Assembly: GCF_025370935.1 (NCBI RefSeq)
Contig: NC_133481.1
Location: 16,409,288-16,473,287, forward strand
Origin: Choristoneura fumiferana
Taxonomy: Eukaryota > Arthropoda > Insecta > Lepidoptera > Tortricidae
Length of the DNA: 64,000 nt
Direction: 5' to 3'
Shown: one piece after another, positions 44,992 through 57,799 of the stretch
Layout of the letters: each line of letters begins with the position of its first letter
Position numbering within the stretch: position 1 is the first letter of the stretch
Program-made: the position numbers and the translations under genes
Notes under the pieces: generated by a model
Database searches by the model: none
What the model was told of the DNA's origin: nothing
What the model saw: only the letters and a program-made list of their open reading frames with translations

Positions 44992-45765
44992 GGTTCCGGA
45001 GCCAAAATGGCAAAAACGGAACCCTTATAGTTTCGCCATATCTGTCTGTCTGTCCGTCCGTCCGCGGCTTTGGTCAGGTAGGTACTATCAATGCTAGAAA
45101 GCTGTAATTTTGCAAGGATATACTCGTATATGTAAAACTATGCCGACAAAATGGTACAATAAAATTTTTTTTTCCAATCCCCACTGGGCCCGCGTGGGAA
45201 CTACTGCCCAAGCCCTCTCATTCTGAGGGAGGCCTGTGCCCTGCAGTGGACGTATATAGGCTGGGATGATGATGATGAAATTTTTTTAGGGTACCACCCA
45301 TAGACGTAAAGTAGGGGTGATTTTTTTTTTCTCATCCAACCCTATAGTGTGGGGTATCGTTGGATAGGTCTTTTAAACCCATTACGGATTTGCTAAGACG
45401 ATTTTTCGATTCAGTGATCTGTTTGCGAAATATTCAACTTTAAAGTGCACATTTCATTAAATCGAGCGCCCCCCCTCCCCCTCTAAAATCTAAACCGGTG
45501 AGTGGAAAAATTTGAAAAAAATCAGGATGGTAGTAAAAGGTTTATCAAACTTTCAAGGCAAACTATAACGGTTAAGTTTGCTTGAGAATTACCTACTAGT
45601 AGTTTAAGAGTAAATAGCAGCCTAAGGTATAAAATATACCCAAACTATAGAAGATTCCGTATAAAATACGAAATCCTTACAAAAATATTACTTATTTTTT
45701 TTCGTAATTCACTACGGAACCCTATTTCGGGTGTGTCCGACAATCACTTGGCCGGTTTTTTTTTT
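44992..45765 (-). repeat. dispersed repeat family D, minus copy with nested family C
   Basis: Starts TTAGGGTTCCGGAGCC, ends CAATCACTTGGCCGGTTTTT. A family C fragment (about 45,175-45,270, minus, with CCCGCGTGGGAACTACTGCC and a GATGATGATGA tail) is inserted within it. Internal GTCTGTCTGTCCGTCCGTCC block. Confidence 0.7.
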
Positions 45766-46152
45766 TACGAAGGAACTGAATTGTGTCACACATCAAAATA
45801 AGATCTAGCTTTTTGGGAGCATACTAATTAGTGTAGTACGAATCTACATATTTTGATGCCTACTCAGTATTCAAATGCAAATCCAAAATTGTTTAGTGCC
45901 TGTGACATTCACATTACAGGCGTTAGGATAGAAAATTACAAAGTAGGTAAACATGTGACGCTCTGATAAGGCACGGCACACAATTAAACCGAGGGTGCTT
46001 ATTCTAGTAGGAATGTATTTAACATGCATATGTAAAAAACAAACAAATAGGTATAATTGCACACTCAAGAGCCATATTAAGTTATAGCCATATACGAACT
46101 CTAAAAGTACTTGACAGAAAATCTTTATCACTGTAAAAGATTATAGTAGGTA

Positions 46153-46278
46153 CATTGTGTCTTAAGGGCGGTAAATAAGGAATTACGAACGAGAGTCTAT
46201 TAGAAGCCGAAGTCGAAGACTGAGGGCTTTAATGAGTCGATGTTCGTAATTCTAGGACCGCCCGTGCGACATACAATG
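46153..46278. mobile_element. MITE with CATTGTGTC ends
   Basis: CATTGTGTC and ACATACAATG ends, with GGCGGT / ACCGCC and GAATTACGAAC / GTTCGTAATTC inner arms pairing into a hairpin. Confidence 0.7.
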
Positions 46279-46984
46279 TTTTTCATCACATTTGCGAGTA
46301 AAATTTATATTTCTAAAGAAAAAATATAATTGTTCCAAATATTGGCCTACGCTCTTGGCAGCGTCGCCCTCCCCTGCCTCAGCATGTGCCTGACCGCGTG
46401 TGCATGTGGTCCTGCTGCTGCACCATGCGCAGCACCATCAGTACGAGCACCGACTCATTTACCGACCTTGGGCTTCATGACAAGACAATGTGTACGCGCA
46501 ATGACTCATTACCGACCACGGGTTTCATGATAAGCACATTAAGGTCGAGGGTTTATTTGGGGGGTTGCAACCAAGGTAGCCTGCATGTTTCGACACTGTT
46601 TACGAGCAAGTGTGATGAAAACATTTTACGTCATCCGCACCAAGAGTTTGCTTTCTGTCGTGAAGCATTTTTTACAACTGGTATGTCATGATTCATTTTG
46701 ACACACCTTGCATTTTAGGACTGTCTCTACTGCAATTGTGGTCGCTTCACAAAATGGCGTCGTGAAGAGACATGGCGGTCTGGGCGGCCATTAGCGACCG
46801 AGCATGCATTACCGCGGCACTCAGGTTGCCGACAAATAAAGCGTTTACGGAGCTATTTACTTCTGGTTATCGCGGAGAAAAATCATACTTAATTTGTACG
46901 TTATGAGGTTTGTATTAAAATAAAAATATATAGTTTATGTATCATAAGTTTTTTTTTTAATTCTCGACACAAAATGGTAACGTT

Positions 46985-47158
46985 AGCATCATTTCCACCA
47001 AACGGCTCGCATCGGATCGGACCGGAAATAATTTTGCAATCTTTAAACAGTACCTACTAAATCATGTCTACAATACAATACTTAAAGGACTTGCTTAAGT
47101 TCGCGTTCTTTCCGATCCGGTCCGATTCAAGCCAGTTGGCGGAAATGGAAATCATGCT
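46985..47158. mobile_element. MITE with AGCATCATTTCCACC ends
   Basis: AGCATCATTTCCACCAAACG at the left and GGAAATGGAAATCATGCT at the right, with CGGATCGGACCGGAAA / TTTCCGATCCGGTCCG inside. Confidence 0.7.
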
Positions 47159-48445
47159 TTATAATTTATAAGTCTCACATCAATGTCCGTCTGTTTGCCT
47201 GTGAAATCGTAGCTCTCAAACAGATAGACAGATTTCATTACGGTTTTTTTTTTAATGAAAGCAAGTTTCTTTGTGGTGGTTGTTAGCCATATTTGTTAAA
47301 AATCGATTCAGCCGTTTTTCTGATTGTACTATGAATTCGGATTTCAACTTTGCTAAGTTAGTTCTAAGTTAGGTATATTAATATTTTTTGGTGACTGTAC
47401 TTTTTGTTGATTGGACGAATAAAATTGTCATACAAATATATCTAAAAGGTATCAAGCTGAAATTAATATTAAATACTTACAAAAACGGCATATAGTTTCC
47501 ATACATAATGCTGTAGCCAGAAAACCTATACCTAGAAAACTGGTTATACAAGAAACTTGGTATGAAAGCAGCTCAGTCCAACCAAAAAAAAGTCTGAAAA
47601 TCTTAATGTTCCATCTCTGTCTGTCTACGTCAGTAATTATAAATTACCCCACTGTATAGGCACATTTTATATCTGCTAACACTTTATATTCATACACCAC
47701 CTACAAAATTGTACGGAACCCCCAGTAAGCGACTCCGGCGCACTTTGCTTTGTATCACCACATTCTTCTACCAAACTCACAGGTCATTATACAGCACTGA
47801 CTTTTTACTATAGTCATTTCTCGATATCTTAACATTTTAACAAAAAACTCAAAAAAAAACCCTCAGATGAAATGAAACCCTTGTTGTCATAGGATAGTTG
47901 TTAAATGTATTCCAAACAACTGAAACTACGTACGACACAAGATGTAGTATCTTTGAAGTGAAAATCATCCAATTCGCAAACAAAGGATCTCGGATATACT
48001 GCGACAATAGTCAAATTGGAGCGCACAGAGCCGTAATACGATGAAGTCACGTATATAGGCATTTCATTTTATTAATAGTAAATTGAAAAATATTTTTTTA
48101 CTTCAGTATCTGCACTACTTATACTTGTTTTTTTTAACTACTATTGAAACTTCAGTGCTCGTCTTGCAGCAGCTGCCGTGGCGTGAGCTCCTAGAGGAAG
48201 GACTACTACGTAGTCCTAAACAAGTCGGGCTAAACTCGGTTAAGGACATGATATCCTTTTTATTTCACTATTAAATTTCGTCCCGTAAATTCCGATGTGG
48301 TAAACTGACCGTCCTATTACTTAAAATTTGTTGCTACTGCAATAGGGGTGTGCAATCTATTAGGCATAAGCATGTCACTAGGACATTTTTATCACAACTT
48401 TACCCACTTAAACCTAAAATTGCTAAAAGTGGCTCCGAAGCGGTA
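47159..48445. other. no recognised gene
   Basis: AT-rich. A weak exon-like block at 48,169-48,238 is discussed under rejected items. Confidence 0.35.
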
Positions 48446-48661
48446 CCGTAAACTGCTTCAACTTTGCCCTCTCTGGCCCCCAACATTGCCTGATTCAATT
48501 TAGAGTCGATAACTAGCACACTTCTAGATTTTTAAACTTTTATCCCCCGTAATAATAATTTCCGTGTAGATAAAAGTTTAAAACCTTTAAGTGCTAAGTT
48601 ATCGACTTAAATCGAATCAGGCAATGTTGGGGCCAGAAGGCAAAGTTGAAGCAGTTTACGG
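48446..48661. mobile_element. MITE with long inverted arms
   Basis: Arms of about 90-100 bp: CCGTAAACTGCTTCAACTTT at the left and AAAGTTGAAGCAGTTTACGG at the right; the inner part pairs at GATAAAAGTTTAAAA. No coding frame. Confidence 0.85.
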
Positions 48662-48934
48662 TAACGTTTCGTGTGCTCTGCCTACCCCATTTGGGAATAC
48701 AGGCGTGATGTTTTTATGTGTTTTACCCACTCCGTATATTAGTAGATGAAGGGCTGTATTGGATATTGGTTCCGTGTTTCTGAATGCAGCGATCTCAAGA
48801 GCTAGACCTACATCGGCTGGTTTGCTTGGAAATAATTCCGATCCGCAATGGCGATCCCTTACTTCAAACTTACTTGTGATCATTAAACAACATAGTTAAT
48901 CTATTAAAAAAATACCTACCTCATTGAGATTCTT

Positions 48935-49030
48935 GCCGGATTCTTCTCAACAGAGGTTTTTCCGAACCGGTGGTAGATTTTTTAACATTTATTAGTGCTT
49001 GTTACAGTCTAAATTGAATAAAGATATTAT
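48935..49030 (-). repeat. dispersed repeat family A, minus copy
   Basis: Reverse complement of family A: TTGCCGGATTCTTCTCAACA, TTTTTCCGAACCGGTGGTAG and AGTGCTTGTTACAGTCTAAA. Confidence 0.78.
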
Positions 49031-50654
49031 TCACTTCTCATTCTCGTAAAACTGGAATTTATGGTGGATCTAGCTAGGCGACATAAAATTAGTTTTTCAC
49101 GACACTGCTCGAAAATGCGGCAGTCAGGTTTTTTAATTTTTTAATTTAATGTTTTATTTTACTTATACTTTTTTGATATTTCTGTGAAAATGGTACATAA
49201 AAAGCATTATAACCTATATATTCAGAATGGGCTTTTTATGAGCTTTCATTTGATACCCATATTGTTACAATACAAAAAATATATTTCTCCGCCATATTTT
49301 TTTGACAATTACAACTTAGATACGAGTATAATATTGGCTATCGTCATATTTACTCATTCGATATTTTAATCAATCGACCTTTCAATCTTTGACTTTTTGA
49401 TATAACAACATAGGTAGGTATAACAACTTTCGATATTGTGATACAATCGATATTTTGAACATCGACATTTTAACCGTAGGTATTTTAATTTTCGATATTC
49501 AAATATGTAACCAGAAATGGACATATTTACAGTAACATACATAAATACGCTCGAAAACCATCACCCTCCTTTGGGCGGTCGGGTAAACATTATATCGTTA
49601 ATCGCGGTAATTACTGGTACGATATAGTAGCCTTAGCTAACTGAATCCGGTAGGGTAAATCCTGCTCACGTCCCCCGGATCACCCTGTATATCTCTCTGA
49701 CGCCGACGGCTGTACTCAATACTATTACTTGATGCTTAACTTCTGTAGTGACAGTTGGCATACCTTACATATCCAACTAAGCGGAATCACTGTACTCAAT
49801 CATCGAAGTTTCCATACAATGTTAAAGTTTGCTCAATGCTCAAAAGGGAAGTCGGGCGGAAGTTACCAGAACTTGGCTCGAAACGCGTATGATAGAGTTT
49901 TTGTCAAGCTAACTTTGGTAAGCCGCAAAGTTGGAGCGGGTCGTTGCAGTCACGTCACGATAGCACTAGGATTGTTTGTCTTTTGACTGTTTGTTTGTTT
50001 GTTAGGATGGTTTGTTCTCTACCTTGATGAACCATGGTTCATCAAAGTTCTCTACGCAAAAAAGGGGAGTTTGATGTCTGTCTGTGGCATCGTGGCTCTG
50101 AAACCAATCGACCGATTTCAACGCGGTTTTTTACCCCCCAACAGTACTGCAGCTCTGAATAGTTTAAAGCTCCCAACTTTGTCATTAATTCGATATAAGT
50201 AAATCTCAAAACCGGCTGATCCGATTTAATCAAACTTAGATAAGCACCATTTTTTATTTAAGAGTCCACCCACGCCAAACTGCGCGAGCGGTTTTGTACC
50301 TCACCCCGCGACCCCTCTGAGATAGATCGCGTGCAACCGCGATTTGTTCGTAGGCGTTATCTGACAGCAACGCGTTTTCGCGCGCAGCGCCGCGAAATAC
50401 GGTACCGCTAAAGTTTTTCAGAAATGTCAAAACGATCGTTTGTTATGGAGTTTGTATTGAATACGTCATAGACTGACTGCTATGACAAGGCTATGACGTT
50501 AGAATTTCCACGTTCAAACTGATTCAATTTTATGTACTTAGGTAATTCGTTTTATTAACTTGAAAATCGCCGAAATTACGAAAAATGTGAAAATTCGGTT
50601 ATTATGAGTATTTTCAAAGCTGCATTCCAATACAATACAATGACTCTTTATTGT
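49031..50654. other. no recognised gene
   Basis: AT-rich with short open frames lacking protein-like composition. Confidence 0.35.
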
Positions 50655-50725
50655 ACTCCGGTCTGAGTGGAGAGCCTTTGGAGAGGCCTATTATGTCCAG
50701 CAGTGGACGTCTTTCGGGTGACACA
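50655..50725 (+). mobile_element. RTE-type LINE, truncated 3' end
   Basis: GGTCTGAGTGGAGAGCCTTT, CCTATTATGTCCAGCAGTGG, ACGTCTTTCGG: the end of RTE ORF2 that reads WRAFGE..YVQQWTSF in the parent frame. Confidence 0.65.
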
Positions 50726-53700
50726 ATACTAAAGTTCACCTAACTTTTATTTTCTTAGGTACACTTTAATTTAACTATGGCCTATGAAATACACCTACAT
50801 TTCTAAAAGTGTATTAGTAATTTCTTGCTAGTGAAATACCTATATCAAAATATTAAAAATTAAGCAAGATATATTTCTCAAAATGTAGACAAAACTGAAG
50901 ATAACTTATAATACCTATACTCATTTAGGTAGGTATACACTAAAATATGGATCCATTTGCAGATAGGTATCGATTTTTTATTTGAAAACCAAAAACCTCA
51001 TTTGCTTCGTACAGTCGGATAAAACATTCAAAGGACATAACATTGCCTGGCGGGCAATTTTTCAATCACAAGTGGACATTATATTGAGTAAAATTACCCA
51101 CGTTTATAATTTTATAAAGCACTTACGTTTACAAACTTAAATTTTAATAAACACAAAATAAACATTGTACTTTGCTCTGATAACTGTTATTTTATATGTT
51201 TTATGTACAATAGAGAGTTATATAAGCCCTTTATTGAACAAAAAATACTCATTCGTGACAATCGATTTTATAAGAAAATGGCCCTAAGGCAAAGTTGACG
51301 GTTTTTTGCCCAAAATTCAGAACCAACATAAAAAATACAACCGAATTGATACCTCCTCCTTTTTTCTGAAGTCAGTTAAGCTCAGGCTTCTAAAAGACTC
51401 CGGTTTAAAGAACATTTTATTGTCTAAAGAAATTACAGTTAACTTCACTTATAAGACAATTTCTACAACTAGAATTACAACAATTATTACGTTTCGCAGT
51501 AGTTGATACATACACGGTGACTTAAGTACCTATATTTATACAGTGCAAGTGTTATGGCTATATAATGTTATCAACTATGTATGATTTAACTTTATTTTTA
51601 AATATATTAAGTGTTTTGCTATCTTTTATGGCTTTTGGTAAATCATTATATTTTGGTAATCATTATATACTCTCGTTAATAATCCCCTTTTTACAGCCCT
51701 TAATGCACAATGTACTTTTGTGTCAATATTAGTTCCAATTCCAAATATTACCCGCTATGATCCTGTTACAACAAGGCCATAGTCGGTAGGAAAATACAAA
51801 CTGAAATATAGATGCACAGAAAAACCAGAAAAAGAGACCAGCATCCTCAGCATGACAGAGGTGTCAACTTCTAGATTTTTTCTCGCCTGCTTGCCTAAAT
51901 ATCAAATTTTCCAGGCGTTACTCCAAACAGGGGACAGGGGGTCCTGTCAAAAATCAGCAATTAGTATTCAATCAGTGTTCTATCAATGTCGTATGTATAC
52001 AAACACCTCTATATTATGTTTGAGTTTTCTAATAATTTTATCATATTTATGAGTTAAACGCTAATAACCAATAACAAATTATAACAACAACAGTTTGTAT
52101 ATGACACTAAAACACCGATTGAATACAGAACTAGGCCACGTATGTCCCTTATTTTTAATAGGAAGTACCACCTACAAAACTTTGATATTTCGGCAAGTAG
52201 TAGGTCAATGTATGGTTAATTCTTAGAAAAAAAGTTAGAGGTGTCACTACTTCAAAACCAAATAAAAGAAATGTGTCTTTTTATTTGGTATTTTTTTAAA
52301 TTTATATGATTTTTGAGTGGCGATGTAAATCTATATAAAGAACAACTTTAAAATTTGAAACAAATCGCTTGATTACATACTGATAATAAATACATTAAAA
52401 AAACAAAAGTCAAGAACTGACACAAGTAGGATATTCATACTCAACATAAATATTCTTGGAGATACGAGTACTCGCATAAAAAACTGTGCCCATTTGATAA
52501 AAGGGACGGCTTACTAGAAAAACCAAACTATGAACTGTTACCTAACGACTAAATGCAATCACTTTGTCTGAATTAATAAATTATTTACTATTTTAATTGT
52601 ACTTTAGATTTATAAAACTGGAGTTCCAAGAGTGGAGAAATTACGTATAAGAAAGAAAGAAGGATATTTTATTAACACTAATACAAAAAGCACAAAGTGC
52701 AGTATTTGAACCTGTAAGTGAGAACTTTTTCTACTATTATAACGCATGTGGGCAATGTTGTCTAAATAACTTTGCCCGTTATAAAATTCAATCAATAAGT
52801 TACTTTGCCCAACGATTAATAAAGTAAATATTTGTTTTATATAAGTCATGTTATTTAGTGGGTGTCTCAAAATAATGTAGGTACTTACTGTACTAAAATA
52901 GTGCTTGTGTAGTGTAGATGTATCATCATCTGGTTCAGAGACCTCAGTGCGTTTTTTTACTGTAGAACATGTTAATCCAGGGTATTTATTACCTGTATGG
53001 CAAATTTCATGCAAATCCGTTCAGTAGTTTCTACGTGAAAGAGTAACAAACATCCATCCATCGCCATACTTAAAAAAAATGTTTAGAATTTTTTTTGTAG
53101 AGAATTTTATGTAGATTACTTATGTTTTAGAACATTTTTTGCTGTGGTTTACGAGTTATTTACGAAAAACTAAATGGGACTTTTACACAAACTCCTCCCC
53201 ACCCGTTAGCTCTACCCCCACCCATCAGTACCTACTTTTAGTATGTGGTCTTAAACACCATCCCCTACAACTATGCCAAAATTGACTTATACGCGAGATT
53301 TCCCCGGAGAGGCAGTTTTTGGTCTTCGTTGGGTAGGCTATATACTCGTACCAGACACGTATTAAGTTTGAACACATGTCCTATATTCCTACTATGGTAG
53401 TTATCAGTTTATAAGTAATAGACAAAATATGGAGCCAATAAAACTATTTAGACTACTAACCAATTTTTCTGTACTTACCTAATTCTTGTAATAAACAACA
53501 CACTTACTTTACAACTTCTGACATCTTCTGACATGTTGTCTGTCATTGTACGAGTATGAGGGCTTCTTGTTTTTTTTGTGCGTTATTTAATTTATTTCTC
53601 GGTGTTGACTATCCTAAAACACCTTAAATACCCAAAATACAGTGATAACGTAATTTAATAATAATTTCCTTACTCATAGATTGAGTGTTATGAAAGAAGT

Positions 53701-54289
53701 GTAAATGTAAAAGTTTTTTTTCGTAAATGAATTTTGTGGAGAAAAGCGACGCAGGTCAATCAGGCAGAGCACCTAAGCGCTCACTGTTTCTCTGCGTTGA
53801 AGTGACAGAGAAGCAATATGTCGTCGGCGTGGCGTAAGTCTTTGCTCATCAAAAATTTGGAAATAAAATAAATGCAAAGAAATTACGATTTAGATTTAAG
53901 AAATAACACGACAGATATTATTATTACGTTTTGTTTGTAAATCAGACTTAGTAATTTGATTATAGTGTCTTTATAAATAACGGAGTATTTTTGGTTTCTA
54001 AATCAAAGTAAGAGCTCACTTTGGCAATAAAATCTATCGAGCCAAATTAGTTTAATCGTGTTTTGAAAGCAACGACTAACTCAGGAATACGATCAAGATT
54101 ATCGTAATATTTTTTTATTGCCACGAAGTACACCAATTTTATACCACGTCTGTTTAAAAATAGCAGTGACTGGCGTAGGTCGCCTCTTAACTACTAGCTT
54201 TTAAAATCGTATAAAAATCGCATTATCCGTTTAGGAGCTCAATTTCACAGACAGGCACACAAATAGCAATCAAACTTATAACACTCCTT
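50726..54289. other. gene-free stretch
   Basis: AT-rich. An element terminus CCTCCTCCTTTTTTCTGAAG lies near 51,350. At 53,818 an ATG (MSSAW) is followed after 16 bases by a GTAAGT donor, and GC-richer DNA lies upstream: a possible first exon, very weak. Confidence 0.3.
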
Positions 54290-54358
54290 TTTTTGCGTCG
54301 GTGCAAAGTTGCGCGGATAACCGAATTCCACGCGGGCGAAGCCGCGGGCAAAAGCTAG
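54290..54358 (+). mobile_element. Helitron-like 3' end
   Basis: CCACGCGGGCGAAGCCGCGG gives a CGCGG/CCGCG hairpin, then GCAAAAGCTAG and T. Confidence 0.8.
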
Positions 54359-54364
54359 TATTAT

Positions 54365-54571
54365 AAAATATGCGAAAGTGTATGTGTTTGTATGTTTGTT
54401 CATCTTTCACGTCGAAACGGAGCAACAGATCGACGTGATTTTTGGCATAGAGATAGTTTATTGGCCCGAGAGTGTCATAGGCTACTTTTATCTCGGAAAA
54501 ATGCACAGTTCCCGAGGGAACAGTGCGCGATAACCGAATACCACGCGGGCGGAGCCGCGGGCAAAAGCTAG
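54365..54571 (+). mobile_element. Helitron-like 3' part, second copy in tandem
   Basis: Starts TATGCGAAAGTGTATGTG, ends CGCGGGCGGAGCCGCGGGC then AAAAGCTAG and T. It sits 6 bp after the first Helitron end, so two ends lie head to tail; both follow the same interior order as 44,658. Confidence 0.82.
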
Positions 54572-54624
54572 TATATAGATAAATTTAGTATATACTTGAG
54601 ACCCGAGAGCAAAGATTCGTATTA

Positions 54625-54715
54625 TTCATACAAATATCTACCCCGGCCAGGAATCGAAACCGGGCCCTCAAGCTTCGTAGTCAGGTTCTCTAAACACTTG
54701 GCCATCCGCTCATCT
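54625..54715 (-). repeat. tRNA-derived SINE fragment
   Basis: CCCCGGCCAGGAATCGAAAC, whose complement resembles the tRNA B box, then GGGCCCTCAAG and TCAGGTTCTC. Related blocks at 24,835 and 42,680. Confidence 0.6.
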
Positions 54716-54989
54716 AACTATTAAAATAAAATAGTCCCGTTTCTTCTTGTTTGAGTTCTGTATAACTTGGACTGATATCAAATAAAGAACCTGATTTGGG
54801 ATCCTTCCCGTTCGTTAAACCAAGGCAAAATTGTCGGCAAAAAAAAGGAACTTCTTCAAAGTACTTATCACTGGAGAAAGAGACGGCCCTAAAACCGCAC
54901 GGTTAGCCATATAGCGTTCTTGCACATACCTAAATGGTAAGTGATATACACCTTAATTCAATTCAATTCTTGAAAATACCTAGTTCTTG

Positions 54990-55175
54990 GGTTCTCGAGT
55001 GGGGTCCGCGGACCGGGAGACGAGCTGTCGGTAGGCCTCCAACAAGATGGAGCGACAGCCTGGTTAAGATCGCGGGATCGCGGTGGATGCGGAAAGCACA
55101 AGACCGGTCTGAATGGAGAGATGGCCAATGGCCAACCAGTGGACGTCTTTCGGCTCGTTTACCTTTACTTGTCCG
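54990..55175 (+). pseudogene. RTE-type LINE ORF2, C-terminal fragment
   Basis: Frame reads WGPRTGRRAVGRPPTRWSDS, then LVKIAGSRWMRKAQDRSEWR, the conserved end of RTE ORF2 (GRPPTRWSD, then W, AQDR). A frame break follows near 55,125, then GGCCAATGGCCAACCAGTGG and ACGTCTTTCGG. The reverse-transcriptase core is absent, so this is 5'-truncated. Confidence 0.82.
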
Positions 55176-55516
55176 AATTTCATTTGCCCGAATTTCACTT
55201 ACCATACCAACGTTTGCCATAAAATATATAGAGCTGTGCTGTTTTCAGAATTTTTTAATGTCATCATATAGGTTTAACATCAGCTCTGAAGAAATTACTA
55301 TTTCAGAAATAAATTTACATTATGGCTGCGCTGCCTTTGGAAGAGGAAGCCCGTTTCAGTTAATTTTATGTGTTTTTTATTTTTATTTTTATGTAAAAAT
55401 TCATTATTACCATATTAATAAAATCTCTTTATGGCAAATGAAAATTGTAGAAAACGATACATTCGGGCAAACTATAGAGAACCCTTTCGGCTGACATGAT
55501 GATGATGATGATGATA
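55176..55516 (+). mobile_element. unassigned insert and second RTE end with GAT tail
   Basis: Ends TTTCGGCTGACATGATGATG and further ATG/GAT units to 55,516. The same TTCGGCT stretch occurs at 55,149 and 55,487, so about 340 bp may be inserted between two parts of the RTE end. Confidence 0.5.
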
Positions 55517-55805
55517 CAAAATTCCATCGATATTATCGATGCTTCCGCCAATGTCGAGGAGGGAAAAAACCAAAACACTATCGGTTAGCTCACTTGTGGC
55601 AGTAGACTGAACGAATATAGCGGCTATCAAACGAATGAATCTGTCACAGTTGGTAAAATGGACGGTTAATGTACGACCCGTATTTGTCAACCTGAAACGA
55701 TAATAATGATGGATTGAGGAGGATGATGAATTCAAACATTTATGGCAATTAAAGCGTAAGTATCTGGGCGACCGAGCTTCGCTCGAGCTAAAACTCGATA
55801 ATAAA

Positions 55806-56013
55806 AGATAAGACCAAGCTAGATGGACTTGTCGTCCCCGAAAATCCCCACATACCAAATTTCATCGGAATCATTGAAGCCGTTTCCGAGATCCCGGATA
55901 TATATCCCGATACCGATCCCGGATACGGATCCCGGGATATATATATATATTTCGATGAAATTTGGTATGTGGGATTTTCGGGGAATACAAGTCCATCTAG
56001 CTTGGTCTTATCT
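55806..56013. mobile_element. MITE with AGATAAGACCAAGCTAGATG ends
   Basis: 60-bp arms 55,806-55,866 and 55,953-56,013 are nearly perfect inverted copies; the centre holds GATCCCGG / CCGGGATC and TATA runs. An AT microsatellite follows at about 56,019-56,043. Confidence 0.88.
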
Positions 56014-56043
56014 CATTCATATATATATATATATATATATATA

Positions 56044-57131
56044 AGAATTGCTCGTTTAAAGGTATTAGATAGATAGATTATTCGAGCGAATCAACCGCGT
56101 CAATTTTCATGGTCACATTATTTTTGATGATATTTTCGATTATTTTTTTAAACACCCTGTACTTCTACTAGATAACCTGTCAACTGTAACAGAATCTTCT
56201 ACCATTGCAACAAAAGCGTGCCCACGTAAATCAAATAAAATAAACGGTCGAATAATGACCGTAAATAAAAGTTTGAATTATTTGGTCGTAGAATTATTGA
56301 CATTCATTTCAGTTCGACAAATTCAGGTCGTAAGTTTGACGTGACGGGAAGTATAGAAGGAATCATACCTACCCCTACACTGTATATTTAGTTCCACTAA
56401 ATTAAAGGACGCGCAACGTTATACCTCCAACGTGAATCATTATTGTAATGGGTTATGTTAATGTCCCGACGACGACGACGTTTTCACGCACGTGCGGGCA
56501 TGAAAGACGCTTCGATATGTGTTGTTTCAGTTGGCTTATGTAAAGCAGTAGTAGGTAGGTAGCTTAATTCTAAACCAATAGAATTTCTTAATTCTAAGCC
56601 TTTGAACTAGCATACGCCGTATTATTTTTGATTTCCGTTAACTTTAAGAGGACAATCAACAGGTCAAATAAAATAAATTTCTCTAAGACATTAGTGACCT
56701 AACTCTTTTACTGTTTAAAAGATAATTATTTGTAAGCAATAAAACAGCCTAAAGGTCTAGTAACTAATTAGGTTTTAATTCACACATACCAAAACAAAGT
56801 TAAGCATATGGATTATCTTGGTGTCTCTCTTATGTGTCCGGTCAATGTCACTTGTCAAGCTTATTTTACAATTTAACTATTAACAGGGATTCGCGCTGTC
56901 ATCGTTCATCCACCATTACCTCTCATATTTCGTTTTATATATTTTTTTACCGTACAACGGCAAAACCTACTAGACACGGGCAAAATTTACCTCCAATGGA
57001 CACTAGCCATATTTTTCTAAAAAACCAACCAACCAACTATGACTGTGAAGCTATTACATGCATGAAAAAATGTTTTTTATTCTCGAAAAAAAAAACATTT
57101 TTTTTTCTATTTCACTAAACTATATGTAACA
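56044..57131. other. no recognised feature
   Basis: AT-rich; nothing identified. Confidence 0.35.
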
Positions 57132-57299
57132 GGTACCATTAGCCAAATAAGTGGTCCATCAATTTTTAAACAAGTTCCTATCAAATGAATATGTCGCTAA
57201 AGTCGAACTTTTAAGTTGAAAGACACGTCTTTTGGCATTATTGTTTTTTGACATGCAAACGATTATCTACTTTAGGGTGGATATTTGGCTGAAGGTACC
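57132..57299 (+). mobile_element. MITE family E, copy 2
   Basis: GGTACCATTAGCCAAATAAG to ATATTTGGCTGAAGGTACC; same interior as 4,476-4,646, including AATATGTCGCTAAAGTCGAA. Confidence 0.78.
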
Positions 57300-57662
57300 T
57301 AAGTAGTTCATAACAGTGAACATGATGTATAGTTTACTTTTTAACTCACCTAAAGAAAAATATCGGTCATTCCATCACATTAAAACCGGCCAAGAGCTTG
57401 TCGGACATGCCCAGGATAGGGATCCGTTGCCATTAAGGGAAAAATTGCATTATATACCTTATTTTAACATGTGGTTATTTTTATTAACTGTCTATATTTA
57501 TAACTTAGTCATTGTCATCAGACAAGTATTATTGTTAACCTTTAAAATCAATTTAACAATAATGGTAGTTTTCTTTTAATTAATTTTTTGCGTAATTGCC
57601 CTAATTTTTTATTTAATATTGCTGCTCTTAAACTGTTAGTAATTTTCAAGCAAACTTAACCT

Positions 57663-57799
57663 TAACGCATTTACTGCCACCGACGCACATATGCGTTTTC
57701 GGAACTTCGCCCAGTGCTGCTGTCATAATTATTCATACATTTTGAACGCACAATTGCGTCGGTGGCACCTGTGGAAGTCAGGTAGCAGTGAATGCGTTA
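57663..57799. mobile_element. MITE with TAACGCATTTACTGCCACC ends
   Basis: TAACGCATTTACTGCCACCG at the left, GTAGCAGTGAATGCGTTA at the right; GACGCA / TGCGTC blocks recur inside. Confidence 0.72.

Noticed and set aside
46350..46450. Minus-strand coding-like block ending MVQQQDHMHTRSGTC and a stop
   Set aside because: Short, GC-richer than its surroundings and with a possible acceptor, but I could not identify the family or other exons; chance is equally likely.
48169..48238. Possible exon (QLPWRELLEEGLLRSPKQVG) between TTGCAG and a GTTAAG donor
   Set aside because: Protein-like but short, with a weak donor, no family recognised and no partner exons nearby.
53818..53833. ATG with MSSAW followed by a GTAAGT donor
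   Set aside because: Too short to separate from chance; no clear promoter above it.
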